A stretch of DNA of 64,000 nucleotides from Vandiemenella viatica (Eukaryota > Arthropoda > Insecta > Orthoptera > Morabidae). Of this stretch, positions 9,563-22,040 are shown piece after piece (positions within the stretch are counted from its first letter, which is position 1; each line of letters opens with the position of its first letter). The position numbers and the translations under genes are program-made. The stretch is taken from NCBI GenBank assembly GCA_031002005.1, contig CM061920.1:118782095-118846094 (forward strand). Direction: 5' to 3'. Below the pieces are notes generated by a model. It saw nothing but the letters and a program-made list of their open reading frames with translations, was not told the DNA's origin and did not search any database.

Positions 9563-10465
9563 AATAATATACAAACAATATTTTGGTGTTAACCTTTTAT
9601 CAAGTGGAAATAAATAGGTGGCTGAACTCGTGCAAGCCTCACGGTCCAGATTCTGAGGGAAAATGTCCACTTTTCGATGAAAAGTTTTTTTTCTTCTTCA
9701 GAAAAGCCATCTTTGAACTTAGCCCTTTTGTAAAAACATTCAAATAATGTGCTTCTCATTGCAAAGCACCACAAAATGGAATACTGAGTAGCCTATCATA
9801 AAGACGTAATATAGTTTTTTGTTGTCATTTCCCTAAAATGGACACGTTCCCTTCCTGCATTTAGTGATTCATATATTATCTTTGTCAACTGTTAGATTTG
9901 AGTTCTGATATTACATCATTTTTTGAATGTATGTGATGATTTTGGGTCCCACTGAGTCTTTTGAAGCTATATAATACAATCTAAGATAAAAGTTGCAAAC
10001 TTGAAATCCAGAAAACACATGAGCAGATTATTGATTAAATCAGTAAATAGTGGTACTGATATAAACGAACCATATCATCTCTTTGGAATTAATTAGTTTA
10101 GCTGATATCACAATTGTTAGCAAATCAGTGGCTGAATCTTTTATTAAACTCTTTGTTAATCATGTTGCCAGCATATTTTCTAACCTCTATCACATTCCAA
10201 CAAAGAACAATAAGTTGAATAAGCTTGAAAAATGGTGGAATACTTTCTGTTTTGCTCTCATCGTGTAAGTTTAAACCTGTGGCTGTATGAGATATGAAGG
10301 CAATACAACCAACTTGCATTTGTGATTAACTGTCTTGGAAATGATGTTTCTTTCTTTATTTCAACAATCCTTTTTTACAACTTTTCTGTACATATCAAGC
10401 TGTCTTGGTAATTAATAAAGTTTGTAGGGTATTTTGTATTTTTTTATTTAGCAATAAATTGATTC

Positions 10466-10502
<37 letters not shown>
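9563..10502 (+). other. possible retrocopy 3' end with 32-base poly(A)
   Basis: Unrecognised AT-rich sequence ends in 32 consecutive A (10471-10502), preceded at 13 bp by AATAAA (10453-10458) and another AATAAA at 10414. That is the form of a retrotransposed polyadenylated RNA. No coding sequence or target duplication was identified. Confidence 0.4.
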
Positions 10503-10504
<2 letters not shown>

Positions 10505-13500
10505 ATTCAGATATAGAAATTGTAACAATAATTTGGAAGACAATGTTAGACTAACAGCTGGTAATGTGAGGTTAAGCCACTATATTCATAAAAGACAAAA
10601 TTGGTGAAATTAGATGTAGAACTGTAATAAGAGTTGTTTTTGTTCAATGCCTGTGATTCGATGATGGTTTCTATATTCACTATTCTTATCCCAAAAAATC
10701 ATTTTTTGGCCAATATACTGTTCCTTACCAATAACATAAGCAAGCAGTATTACGTGTTTCTTTTTTTTTTTTTAGTATTTTTATATTTTTGCAGGCTAAA
10801 CACTAAAAATTTAGACAGTAATACGATTTAGGACTGTCATTGTTGTCACTAATAATTTTATTCAATAAGAACATTACATCTAAATTACTATAGTTAAATT
10901 ATAAAGAATTTACAACTTTGCTAGAAAATTTTAATTTTGGACTCCTAGTTATATTTTAAAATTTTAAGTCAAAACTTTCATTTTTTTTGGGGCATGCAGG
11001 TAAGTGTTTTGTGCCAAATCCTTATTCCTTACAAATTATACTATGATGTGTTACACTACACCCACAGAAAGTAAAGTGAAAGACTGATAAATTGTACAAA
11101 ATCTTCTTTAGTTAAGTGCTGCAAAATTTGAACTTTACTCCATTCATTCACTTGAAATACATGTATTTTATCCCTTAAAAAGAAACTGCACTTGTGGTCT
11201 TTAGTAACAGTGCTAAACCAATGTCCAGAATCGAACTGCAGCCACGACAGAGGCAGGTACTTGAATATTTACATGCTCTTATTATCCACCATAATTAGAA
11301 TATATCACAAATTCTTCAATTTATACAGATAGTAATATAATATCCAGCAAAATAGTTTCTTTTAATATTTTCATTTTACCAGCATGTTACTATATTTTGA
11401 TCACTTTTAATGAAAATGTATGTAAATTTTTTTATAAAAATTGTGCGCTTCAGTATTATTTACCTTGCCCTCCAATCATGTGTAAACTTTTCCTGTGCTT
11501 ATAACTCCAATGTGTGCAGTTGACTGAAGTACACAGAAAATGAAGAAATATACTACTTTCAAATTGTACTTAAGAACAGAATTATAGTAACATTAGTTAA
11601 AGAACTCTGAAAGTATTAACCTCAATAATTAAGCATATATGAATGTCCCGGTATTATCTAATGAATGTAATCTAACTTTAGGAAGAAAATTGTTCCAAAC
11701 AGACTTCATTATTAATATTCTTTTACAACTTGTTGATTATTTATTAAAGATATTCAATTTATTTCTAAAGGAAATGTTTTATATCTGCTGTTACTCAACC
11801 AATTACCTAATTCTGCACTGTGTTCCATTGACTGACTGATAATTTCAATGTGAAATATTTATAACAGGAAACGGACAACAAATCAAATGTAATCACATTA
11901 AAAGATTAATAGGTCTTCACAATCTTTTTTGAAGTTATTGGCATATAAACTTTCCTTGTAAAATTAAAAAAGAATCATATAAATCAGCTTAAATACAAAC
12001 TTATTTTCATATTTAAGAATACAGAATTCTAGATATACATAGGAATTTTTATTCAGAGCATTAAGAAAACTGAATACTTTTAAGTAACCTGAAAGGGTGT
12101 TACTGTTGTGAAAAAAAAAAACTCTAAATATCTTTTCCTGAAGAAAGCATAAACATTTGGCTGAAGACAGAGAAAAACAGTGCCTCAATGGAAGTTATGT
12201 GGACTTTGGCATTTAATACTGAAACACACAATATATAAGTTATAAATGAAAAGAACAAGTTTAATGAGCTAACAAAATGAAGCTAGAATGAAGATTACAT
12301 TACTGAAGCTTTCAACATGTACAACATTTGGAAAATCTCGTCATAAATAAGTACACGAATTATGTATAAAATTACAGGTGTATCAAAGAATTTTTCATCT
12401 ATGAAGTTAGTTAAATGAGATTACAAGAAGTAAGAATTGACAAGCTTTATTTCTATTTTTAAATAAATGAGATTTGATAGTATGACTGGACAATATCTTG
12501 TATATTGAAACCTTTTGAGATTTCACAATTCGGACTGGCATACCAGTCTCGAGAGACACTCTTGTGATTGTTCTTCCAGCATGCCAACTACTCAGTACAA
12601 ACACCAATTAATCTCTATATTATTCAGCTATTAATCCTAAAATTAGACTTATTTAGTTTTTAGGATCATAAATCTGGTACATGTAGTATACATATCTTTA
12701 TAACATGAATAGAGGTCTCATTCTATGCACCAAGTATCAATACAGTGTTTACATTCTATAAATAGCATTTTCCCTTCCAAATATATTGACATGTCACTGA
12801 ATCACTAAATTAAAATCATAAACTGTGAATTTAGCAACAGCAACTACATATATATAAACACACAGTATTTACAAAATTATACCTGATAACCTCATAAGGT
12901 TAAAAATGTGTTACTTACAATTAACACAATGATATATGTTTAATAAAATGTACAAATCATATACAGTTAAAATTAAATAATAAAATATACACATTTTGTA
13001 CATTTGTGTCAAATTTTTTTTATCATACCAATTTAGTATGAAATTAAAAAAAAAAAAAAAGATAAAGAAACTGAAACAGATTCTGTAGGTCAAGGAATTA
13101 TTTAAGCTTGTGTAAAAAAATCTAATGTAATTATTACCACTATTTTTTACTTGTTAAGCTTGTTACTGTACTATAGTCACAGTATAAGACAATCTGGCTT
13201 GCTTCCTTGTTACTTCATATTTTTTAATCATTTAGGCATGACTGCTTACATTAATATATACTGATACCATGGTGAAAAGTCCTTATCCTCACATTTCTTC
13301 TTATTTTTTTTTTAAAAAAAGGTAATTTTTCTTTTAACACTGATGATACATTTGTACTGTGCACATAAATATTTTAGAAAATATGAAAAATCCTGATCAT
13401 AAAAAACCAATTACAAGAAGTTTAAAACAAGATTTTTTTTAAGGAAGAGAATATAGTTAGACTTCAGAATTTAGAAAAATATTAAACGGAATTTTTAAAT

Positions 13501-15288
13501 AAGGAAGATTGATAGTTGCCTCTTTTCACATCATTCTACAGGTCCATTAATTCTTTTGATTTTGATTACATAATATTCTGTGAAAAATATAAATACCTGT
13601 GTAAAATTTGTGTGTACTGAGAAAATTATAATTTTTTTGCTTGGGGCAAAAACTAAACTTAATAAATCAAACATGAGAAAATGTCTAAATCTGAAGGGAT
13701 GGGAGCTTATGACATTATTGCTAAGGTGAAAAAGTCCATGTACACTAAGTTCACACTATGTACATACACTCAAAACATTTTGTTCTAATTTTCAATATAC
13801 ATTACTTCTTTCACACTGTTTTTTTAAGTGTAAACTCAACTTAAATATATTACTTATGTCTGAAATAACTATTTTAAAACTTCCTTTATAAAATGCTCTT
13901 CAGCAGGAAGCCGATACTTTAAAAATAGGAATATGGAACAGTGTGAGAAAAAACAGCAGCAAGTGTCTGAGCTATCTACACAAGGATATGGTAACATTTT
14001 GAACTCTTAACTAAAGCTGCTCTCAAGTGTAATGTATTGTTATAAAAATGTGTGTCCTTTCAAATCAGAGTCCACTTTTATAAAATTCATATTAAAAAGA
14101 TATTTGTCTCTTCAGTATTACTTCCTAGAATGTGATCCCATTCCATAATTGTAAAATGTATGTACTGTAGTCACAAGGTATTCCTTCCCTAAGAAAATAC
14201 ATATAATTTGTGTTCGTTGGTTTATAAGAGATATAAGTTTCTAGGTTCACTTTATGTTAGACACACACCTTTCCTGCCCGAGCCGCGTCACAGTCACTCA
14301 CACGCTCATTCTGACATCCGCTCTCAACAAACTAGACGCGAAGTTGCCGACCGATGCCCCACATTTCTTTTGACTTGCCAGCACTGGCCACCAGCTGTAT
14401 TTGTACAGTAAATTGTTGAAATGTGATAAATTTTGTCTGTAATAGTTCTAAAAACAGTATGCAACATATACACCTATGCACTCTTTGCAGACAGTATTAT
14501 TGTTGTTAAATTACTTTTAGGGCAGACATTATAAATTAATTTCGCCAAAGTTGTTCTCCGAATTTTTAATGAAGCCGATAAATATTTGTTATACTCTAGT
14601 GTGTTACGAGCATTGGTAAGTGTATATGCCACGATATATCAAGATCATAAGATCAAAACAATGTTACAAGAAAACAAAGTAAGTCTATTTTAATAATTTA
14701 ACTATAAATGTACTGAAAGCTTACCACATACTCCCATAAAATTTACTTGTCAGTTACTAAAACCAAAACCTTTCATTTTAGTCCAAAAATTGCTATCTGC
14801 TGACCATGAATTACACAGATTCTTATCTAGTGGAGGCCAAATTGTAATGCGGGTTCCCTTAAGTATGGCCTAAAACTGATACTTAACATTATCTTTCTCA
14901 AAATGCTGTAGAGCTGTCTCAAATAACATAGTTATGTTCCACCACTTTCATGCATGAAGAAGTTGATAATTTGCAGCATGATTCTTCAAAGAAGAAGAGA
15001 CAAATACTAAACTAGGGAGCAATTCAAGTACTGTTTGGTTCTTTATAATGAACGATCTCCCAAAAGAAAAGTAACAAGACTCAAATTGGAAATCATTCTG
15101 CAGATATTCAACTCTGTGTGTGGCAGTAACAAGCAGTCTTAAGAAGCACCATCACTAAAGTCAATGTTTAGTGTTTCCTCAGACAAGCCATACTGCAGTA
15201 GGGGCCCGCGCTACTACTTTCCAGCCATCCGCGGCCTCTTCACCAGATGTTACGCTCAGAGCACGACGTCGGGCAGGGGTGGCGGACA
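10503..15288 (-). other. candidate long 3' UTR of the TMEM47-like gene
   Basis: This 4.8-kb stretch lies directly downstream (on the minus strand) of the stop codon at 15289-15291. It contains no transposon ends that I recognise, unlike nearly all the rest of the window. Several TTTATT hexamers (minus-strand AATAAA) occur, one at about 10857. GC-richer patches lie at 14270-14350 and 15185-15290. Assignment as 3' UTR is inference. Confidence 0.4.
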
Positions 15289-15449
15289 CTAGGCTCGTGA
15301 GTCACTGTCGTGCACTATTTTCCTCTCCTTGTAGTAGATCTCCTCCGATTCCTTATCGCACAGAAGCAGGATGACACCACCAAATAAGAAGATAGCTGCT
15401 CCCCAGCCAACACCATATGCCCATCCAAACTCCCACACTGTTCGATTAC
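15289..15449 (-). CDS. TMEM47/PERP-like claudin-family protein, last coding exon
   Basis: On the minus strand a TTGCAG acceptor precedes a frame beginning NRTVWEFGWAYGVGWG and ending with a TAG at 15289-15291. The exon encodes the end of the last extracellular loop, TM4 (GWGAAIFLFGGVILLL), and a charged tail with EEIYY. The EF-W-YG-GWGA-IF-FGGAIL pattern and terminal YY resemble TMEM47, a PMP22/claudin-superfamily protein of cell junctions. It joins in frame (G|GT) to the exon at 27187-27249. Ortholog identity among arthropod claudin-like proteins is not settled. Confidence 0.85.
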
Positions 15450-15780
15450 CTGCAATTTAAATGAATATTAACATATTTAGGAGTAAACAAAAGATGATAA
15501 TTCTGCAGTTAATTTATGTTAACCAGAACAAAGAAACTAATATCCAAGTCACTAAAAGTTCACATCACACTTGAAAATATTTGGTGTCCACATTTATCTG
15601 TCTAAATATCTGTGATAAAGCATATTTAAAGGAACACTGCTGATCCAAACAGAACAGTTAACTACTTGTATAAATAAGTGCATCATCTTTTAACAACTTG
15701 GGTTTTATTACTTTTTAGAGAAATTTTTTTATCCAGCTAAAAGAATGGCCACGTAGCTTATTTTTATTTCTGTTACATAC
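15450..15780. other. intron sequence, no feature
   Basis: AT-rich DNA between the last exon and the Tc1-like element; nothing recognised. Confidence 0.5.
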
Positions 15781-15989
15781 ACTGGTGTGCAAAACTTAAG
15801 GGCAAACGTAACATTTGCATGCTGTATTACTGCCAAGTAAAATAAGTTCAGTGAAACTTGAACCATACATAGAAAGAACTGCTACAGTATGGTGCAGTAG
15901 GCAACTGAAACAAATAAATACTCAATGAGATGAACAGAAATTACACTTTTGTACACAGAAAATAAGTTACACTGAAGTCACTGCGGCTC

Positions 15990-16738
15990 ATGATGGGCAT
16001 TATAAAAAGGAGGGATCATCACTGACAGTGATAGAATCTCTGCAACATGCTCCTATGCCTGCCACAACGATGGTAAGGAGTTCTTGTGGTAGGACGTTCC
16101 AGAGTGGTTGACAACTGTTGAATGATCGGTGTTGCATGTGGATGTGCTGCATTATGTCTCCCCAAAGCAACCTATACAGTCTCAATGGGATTTAAGTTGG
16201 GAGAATGGGCAAGTCAGTCTATTCATCCTATTTCCTCTTTTTCCAAGAGCTGCTGCACCTGGGCTGTTTGATATGGTAGCATATTGTCATTAATAAAAAT
16301 GAAGTCGGGGCTCAATGCACCCCTGAAAAGATGCATGTGGAGAAGGATTACAGTGACATAATAACGCTGACTGGTGAGTCTAACAAGTAAAAAAAATTGG
16401 AAGTTAGTACCTCCATGCAAAATCTGGCCCCTGCTCCATAAGACTTGGACCACCAAAATGATCATGTTCGACAATGTTCCTTGTTGCATTACATGTTTCC
16501 ACATCTTGCCAGATGAGGTTACATCCAGAATCACTATTAAAACTGAATCTGCTCTCATCTGAGTGGAGTGTGTGACCTTATTCCACTCAAGCTCTTGGCA
16601 CCATCGCAAACGGTGTTGCCGATGTCGGTTTCAATGGAACACAAAATCATCGGACAAAGAATCCATACCTATGCAGTCTCCATGCTATTAAGGAGTGTGA
16701 GATTACATCCCTACAGTCCTTTGAAATGTGTTTACAAC
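15990..16738 (-). pseudogene. Tc1-like transposase, C-terminal two thirds
   Basis: Minus-strand translation gives HSTQMRADSVLI, GGTNFQFFLLVRLTSQRYYV, FINDNMLPYQTAQVQQLLEKE, then in another frame a PNLNPIETV-like block. This is the order of the DDE core of Tc1 transposases: a second catalytic D in a ...DNMLP-like block, then PDLNPIE. Stops and at least one frameshift (near 16210) disable it. The N-terminal part lies beyond the hAT insertion at 19337 onward. Confidence 0.78.
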
Positions 16739-19328
16739 CAGTGTTGCCACCTTACGAAAACAAAAGTCGCTAGACATGGTCTCAAAACTCACTAGATTAC
16801 GGGGTATTTAGAACTAAAAGAGTCGCTAGAAATCGCTAAATAAAATAAACGAAAATATTTTATTAATTAGTATTTTTATTAAATTAAACATAATATTTTA
16901 TTAAAAATCAACATCAAATTCTTCAATAGGTATTTCTTCTTCATCACCTTGCTCTATTAGTGGAGTTACAGAACTTGCAGATGTGGAAGGATGAGATGAA
17001 TCGTCAGTCTTAGATTTAAAAGAGTATTTATTATCTTTACCAATTGCAGCAATCACATCAGCCAGAAGCTCGTAACTGTAGCAGTTTTTTTTTCACAATT
17101 TTCAACTGATTCCTTATAAAAAGAATGCTATTAAGAGTATTTACAGACATTCTGTTTCTCAATTTGTTTTTAACTATGTTCATTGTACTGAAAATCCTTT
17201 CTACTTCGGCATTCGAATGAGGAAGTGATAAAGCGGATATGGCTAAATCAGATAACTCCAAAAATGTATTAATTCCAGCAGCATTCTTGTATTTTCGAAC
17301 TTCAGCCCAGAATTCAATTACATTTTTTGTAGCGTTCCATTGAACATAATTAATACCATGCCATTGCTGAAGGAGTTTGTCAATTTTTTCGTCATCAAAT
17401 CCGAGTTCTGAGGCAAGATCTACTATTTTGTTGTCTTTGACCTGGCGAAGAGTATTTTCCACACTCAAAAGACACATTTTCTCCAAAATAATATAGTTGG
17501 AAGGAAGTCTTTGCTGAATCTCTTTTGCTAATTTGGTAGTGAAGTCAATACAACGTTTCCTGATTGTATTTATGACATTGGTGGGTAATGATGTCTTTTG
17601 CACTTGAGATTCAAAAAGATATCCTAAGTAGGGTACCGGATTCAAGTGGTTTTCTATTTTAATTGACAAATAATCTTTGTCAGTTGTTGCCGCTGAAGGC
17701 ATTAATACCCTATTACAAATAGAACGAAACAATGTCATCAATGTGTTCAGCAAGGCAACAGGATTTGAATCCTCACTTTCAAAGCTCTTCACTCTAATTT
17801 GTACATCATTCAAAATGCTCCTTAAAAAGCACATATAAAGGCGATTAGTCTCATCGGCGTACTTAGAATGAAGTAAATCAGCTGTAAAGCAATTATCTCT
17901 ATTCATAAGAAAATGCAATTTTAATTCTTCCCATTGTGACAAAATCCTGGTCGCTGTTTCTTCAATCGACAGCCAACGAGTGTCACAAGACTTCAATATT
18001 TTCAACGGTTTTTCACCACAATTTAACGCCTCAAATATTCCTCTGTACTCATCACAACGTTTAGGTGAATGTGAGAACCATTTATACGTTTCTCTGATGA
18101 GAAATTCTATATTTGATGGTAATGTTTGCTCAGAAGCATGTGACACTGCTAATTGCAGAGAGTGGCAAACACATCTAACAAGAATTAAATTGGGTAAGCC
18201 GTATTCATTTTTCAATATATTATGTACGCCATTATTAATCCCAGTCATGACAGAGGCATTATCTACCCCAATTCCAATCAAGTCCTTCAATAAAAAAAAC
18301 CATGGGATTGTAAACAGTTTACCAAGGCAGTAGTAATTCCACGAGAATCAGCGCTCTTCAATGGTTACAATGCTAGAAATGCAGATATGACTGTATTTTA
18401 CGTTCTGCTAAAATATCTAATGACTATGCCCAATAATTTTGATACACTGAGGTCAGTAGATTCATCTAAAAGTACACTATACTTTTGAGAGCCAATGTCA
18501 TCCAAAAGCATCTGTTTGAAATGAGAAGCTAAAACATTTTTAATTACCTCAGTGCATTTCGTTCTGTGCATTTTCACATTCATTACAGACTTCAAATCAC
18601 TAATACATTTCTTCAGACAAGTGGTCAATGTGCGTTATGGATGTATGTTCTACAATAAACAAGCATAACGTACCTTCAACTTTAACGGCGTCCATATTAT
18701 CTTTAGATGCTGGCGAGAATTCAATCCGTCTGTTTTTGGAAATTACTTCACATTTGTCTTTGTGTTTTTTTGTTTCACAGTGTTTCTTTATATCGTTAAT
18801 TCTTGCCAATATTTCACAATGACAAAAGGTACAAAAAGCTTTTGTAGAAACGTTTATCACAGGCCATAACCACATTTTAAACTCTTCTTTAGTTTCCCAC
18901 CCTTTCCGATATTTTTGTGTATACACAGTCTTCTTTTTCAGTGGCACTTCCATAGTGAGCAATAGATACCACTTCACACACCACAGGAACAGCAGAATTT
19001 TATTTGTATAACTTTAGCGAACACTTCGACGCTAACTAAAACTGAAACAACCTAAGTCAAGGCAGGAACAGCTAAAAACGTATAGAATAAAGTGTTATAT
19101 CTGTGGTTAAAGACTGTTTTCTGTAATTGTTAGGTCTGTGATCCCCGACAATGCTTTATTCTAGTTATGACTGTGCAGTGTGGCGAGTACATTTTTCGAA
19201 ACTCTGCAAGATTGAATATCACTAAAAGTCACCAAATATTTTTTTAGCGATAACATATTTAAGAAAATCGCTATCGAACTTCAAAAGTCAATAAATCTAG
19301 CGACAAAATCGCTAAGGTGGCAACATTG
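16739..19328 (-). mobile_element. hAT transposon, 2.6 kb, full length
   Basis: The termini CAGTGTTGCCACCTTA and CAATGTTGCCACCTTA (inverted) are flanked by a perfect 8-bp duplication TTTACAAC (16731-16738 and 19329-19336). The size and the presence of a BED finger, catalytic core and dimerisation region show this was an autonomous hAT. It inserted into the Tc1-like transposase gene. Confidence 0.93.
16901..18953 (-). pseudogene. hAT transposase, BED finger to dimerisation domain, frameshifted
   Basis: The protein starts near 18953 (MEVPLKKKTVYTQKYRKGWE). A BED-type zinc finger follows: W-x-WP, then CTFCHCEI and H-x(4)-H around KKHCETKKHKDKC. Then come LLDESTDLSVSKLL, IGIGVDNASVMTG with its conserved D, a CHSLQLA block, and a C-terminal hAT dimerisation domain (LPHSNAEVERIFSTMNIVKNKL). 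Frameshifts occur near 18610, near 18295 in an A/T run, and near 17090 in a T run, and stops lie around 18330-18400. The last frame ends in an acidic tail at 16901. It is inactive but recently so; the breaks sit mostly at homopolymers, so assembly error should be considered. Confidence 0.9.
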
Positions 19329-19336
19329 TTTACAAC

Positions 19337-19700
19337 TGCATGCACCGTTTGACCTGGTTCCCTTCTTGCTTGTTGACCACCTACTCTCCTTCGAGCAGCA
19401 GTACCTATGGAAACCATGCTGTGAACAATACCAACTCCTGGGTTACACTCGTCACACTTCATTTTTCTTCCAGTTTCCCAATGATTCTTTCCTGTATGAA
19501 GTCAACCATTTTTCAATTAAGAACATCACTACAGTGTACTGTAACAGTTCACTGATTGACACACAGTCTCTCATCCCATTCCTACAACTGCTGCGGGGCC
19601 AGACAGTCGTGCTGACATCATGCCATGCAACTCCCAGTTTTCTGTGCACATGTGGGAGACCTCTAACAACATGCTTCCACACTTTCATTCATTTCCACCA
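19337..19700 (-). pseudogene. Tc1-like transposase, N-terminal remnant
   Basis: This is the continuation of the Tc1-like pseudogene on the other side of the hAT insertion; the 8-bp duplication TTTACAAC marks the join. Reading frames such as ...RRRVGGQQARREPGQT are short and broken, and DNA-binding helices could not be aligned by eye. Confidence 0.5.
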
Positions 19701-19779
19701 AGTAGCTAATATGTTATACTTTTTGTATCTTGACCTTAAGTTTTGCACATCAGTGTGTGATACACTTCCACAAACAAAA

Positions 19780-20106
19780 TTATAGACAATGTCACCATTA
19801 TGAGGTGATAAATTAAATGCAGTAAGAAGTGATTACGCAGTAACAAATAAGTTAATGGTGGTCTACCGTAGAAATGACTAGCATTTGACGGCTGCTTTGC
19901 CCATGCATACCTAGGTGTGTGAGGGCGCTAATGACCTCGTTGTCGACGCGCCCTACTGCCACAAAAACAACAACAACCTAGGTGTGTGGAGTAAGGATTC
20001 CTTTAGCTACTTTCTTATTTCCAGTGTTCCTCCAGTTATCAGGAAGTGCCAATTTCCACTCCCTTTATGGCAACATGTAATATATAAAAGTTAAGAAATT
20101 AACTTA
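19780..20106 (+). repeat. SINE tail fragment in otherwise plain DNA
   Basis: At about 19918-19980, GAGGGCGCTAATGACCTCG followed by GTCGACGCGCCC and an AACAACAAC tail is the 3' end of the tRNA-derived SINE family found elsewhere here. The rest of the interval shows nothing. Confidence 0.55.
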
Positions 20107-20340
20107 TCTATACTATTATAAAACTGTAAGAAAGCTGTGTGTGTCTCATTATTTGAACGGGAAATGCGCAAAAACTACCGCAACAATTTGGATCATCTTT
20201 TCAAATTTTTAGAGCTAATGGTCCAATTAAATAAATTTCTAGACTTACAATATGGGCTACGGAACACTGTAATTGAGATGTTCATTCCTTGCACAAAAAA
20301 ACTGAAAAAATATTACACTAGTTAACTTATAAATTCTGTC
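20107..20340 (+). mobile_element. Helitron 5' end fragment
   Basis: TCTATACTATTATAAAACTG at 20107 is a typical insect Helitron start, followed by GTGTGTCTCATT and the usual ...GCGCAAAAACTACCGC... block. No hairpin plus CTRR end could be tied to it. Confidence 0.55.
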
Positions 20341-20696
20341 TAATATTTTGACTTTGAATATTTAGTTTTTTAAGTTTTCTTGAATAATCAGATGTAATAA
20401 GCATCGCAGTTAATTTACTATAAAAATGAAGCATGGATATACTGATGTTTGGATTGTTTATATTATATTGGTTATATTTTTCCAGTTTTATGAATTTTTA
20501 CAAATACAACTAAATGTAATTCTTTACTCAAACCACTTCATAATATATTAACCCTTCAATAAGAGTAACAGAATTGTAATATTTATTATAAGTAATTTTG
20601 TGCTTAATATCAATAGAACAGGGTACAGTACCATGTCGCTGCAATTTGATAGTGATATACAATTCAAAAGTAAAGAATAAAATTTTGTGATATATC

Positions 20697-22040
20697 TAGT
20701 GTTGCAAACTGAAAAAAAACAAAATGTTTTTTTTTTCAGATTTGTGAAAAAAAACATGAAAAAAAACCTAGCACCCGTGTTTTTTTTCTAAATTTTGTTT
20801 TTTTTTTCAGAAAACTATATATTTGATAAATTACAGTTTTATTTAAGGAACTTCCATTTTACAAGTGTGTTTTAAGTCTTACTGAATCATATAATGTCTC
20901 ACATAATGATTTATAAGTGTATCTATATAGGTAACATAATTTTATTCATCCTCTATTTCAGTACCACATTCACTAGTATCAGCACTACCAACATCAGTTC
21001 GGTCGGAGTCGGAATTTTCTGTCTCTTCTTCTGTCTCCTCTAGATCCATAACTTCAGAAATAATTACATTAACTTTTACTGGTTGTCCTTTTATTGTACA
21101 AAAAAGATTTTGAGATTGCAATTTTAAATTGTGAGCATAAAGACTGCGCCGATAGTTCTGTATTACGGTCTTTTAAGTTTGAATTAAAATCTATTATCAT
21201 ACAAAATAGGAGCTTCACTTCTTTTCAATCGTTTGTTTACACCAACTGTTGCAAGGAAACGATTCATAATTAGGGACCGTGCAAAAACTACGTGGCTTGG
21301 TCCAGAGGGAGGAGGGGTTAGCTGGAAGGCTACGCTGGGCTATGTGGGGAGAGGGGAAGAGGGGGGGGGTTCCGAGCCAGGCCACGTAACTTTCCTTTCG
21401 TAACATTTTTCACAGTTAAAATGAGGAACTGAACTCGCAACAGCATGTGAGTATTTATTTCCCTCAGTTAATTATATCCGTATGTAATTTACAATAGTCT
21501 GACAAGAGAAAACAGTACAAAATGTCTTCTGGAATCAAAACGGAAGAAAGCTACGTGCTTTGTGAGCGGGGGGAGGGGGGGGGGGGGGTAGGGAGGCAAA
21601 AGCCACGTAGGGCTACGCGGGGGTTCACAGGAGGCCAAAATGGAGCTATGTGGTTTATGCACGCTCCCTTACTGACAATTTAATGAGTCAGTACCACTAT
21701 ACTCAGTTAACAAGTATATGAATATAAGGAAAGCCCAATAAGGCAAAAAAAAAGTGGATAAATTTTAAATTCCTAATTTTTTTAAAAGATCTAAGAAAAT
21801 TTCAGTCAATTTTGCCAATATTTTCGTAATTTTTTTTCCCTACTGAACCAGAAAAATATTGTAGATTTTAAACTAAGATAAGTACTTACAATAAACTCTA
21901 AAACAGTCATTTTAAACGATAACTGCCTTACAAATTTGAGATTTAGTAGTTGTGAAAAAAAACGCGTTCCAGAAAAAAAACATGTTTTTTTTTTCAAACT
22001 TTTTTTTCATGTTTTTTTTCAAGCCAGTTTTACAACACTA
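20697..22040. mobile_element. hAT-type non-autonomous element, copy B (T-run family)
   Basis: TAGTGTTGCAAACTG (20697) and its inverted partner ...CAGTTTTACAACACTA (22040) are flanked by a perfect 8-bp duplication GATATATC (20689-20696 and 22041-22048). It is inverted relative to copy A at 8114-9161. It lacks about 0.1 kb present in copy A and contains a Harbinger-like MITE at 21273-21668. Confidence 0.92.
21273..21668. mobile_element. PIF/Harbinger-like MITE, 396 bp
   Basis: The ends GGGACCGTGCAAAAACTACG and (inverted) GGGAGCGTGCATAAACCAC are flanked by TTA on both sides (21270-21272 and 21669-21671). The corresponding site in copy A (about 8600) has a single TTA and no insert, which proves the boundaries and the 3-bp duplication. 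TTA duplications and GGG termini fit PIF/Harbinger. G runs up to 9 bases are internal. Confidence 0.92.

Larger units (their letters stand above)
15781..19758 (-). mobile_element. Tc1-like transposon split by a hAT element
   Basis: The inverted ends CACTGGTGTGCAAAACTTAAG (from ~15780) and its complement at ~19737-19758 (with CATCAGTG) bound the element. Transposase pieces lie on the minus strand on both sides of the hAT insertion at 16739-19328. Exact TA duplications are blurred by mutation. Confidence 0.8.

Noticed and set aside
16568..16795. Plus-strand frame as a gene
   Set aside because: It is the shadow of the minus-strand Tc1-like transposase and crosses the hAT junction.
21273..21668. 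hAT element by its TAGGG start
   Set aside because: The empty site in the paralogous copy shows a 3-bp TTA duplication, not 8 bp.
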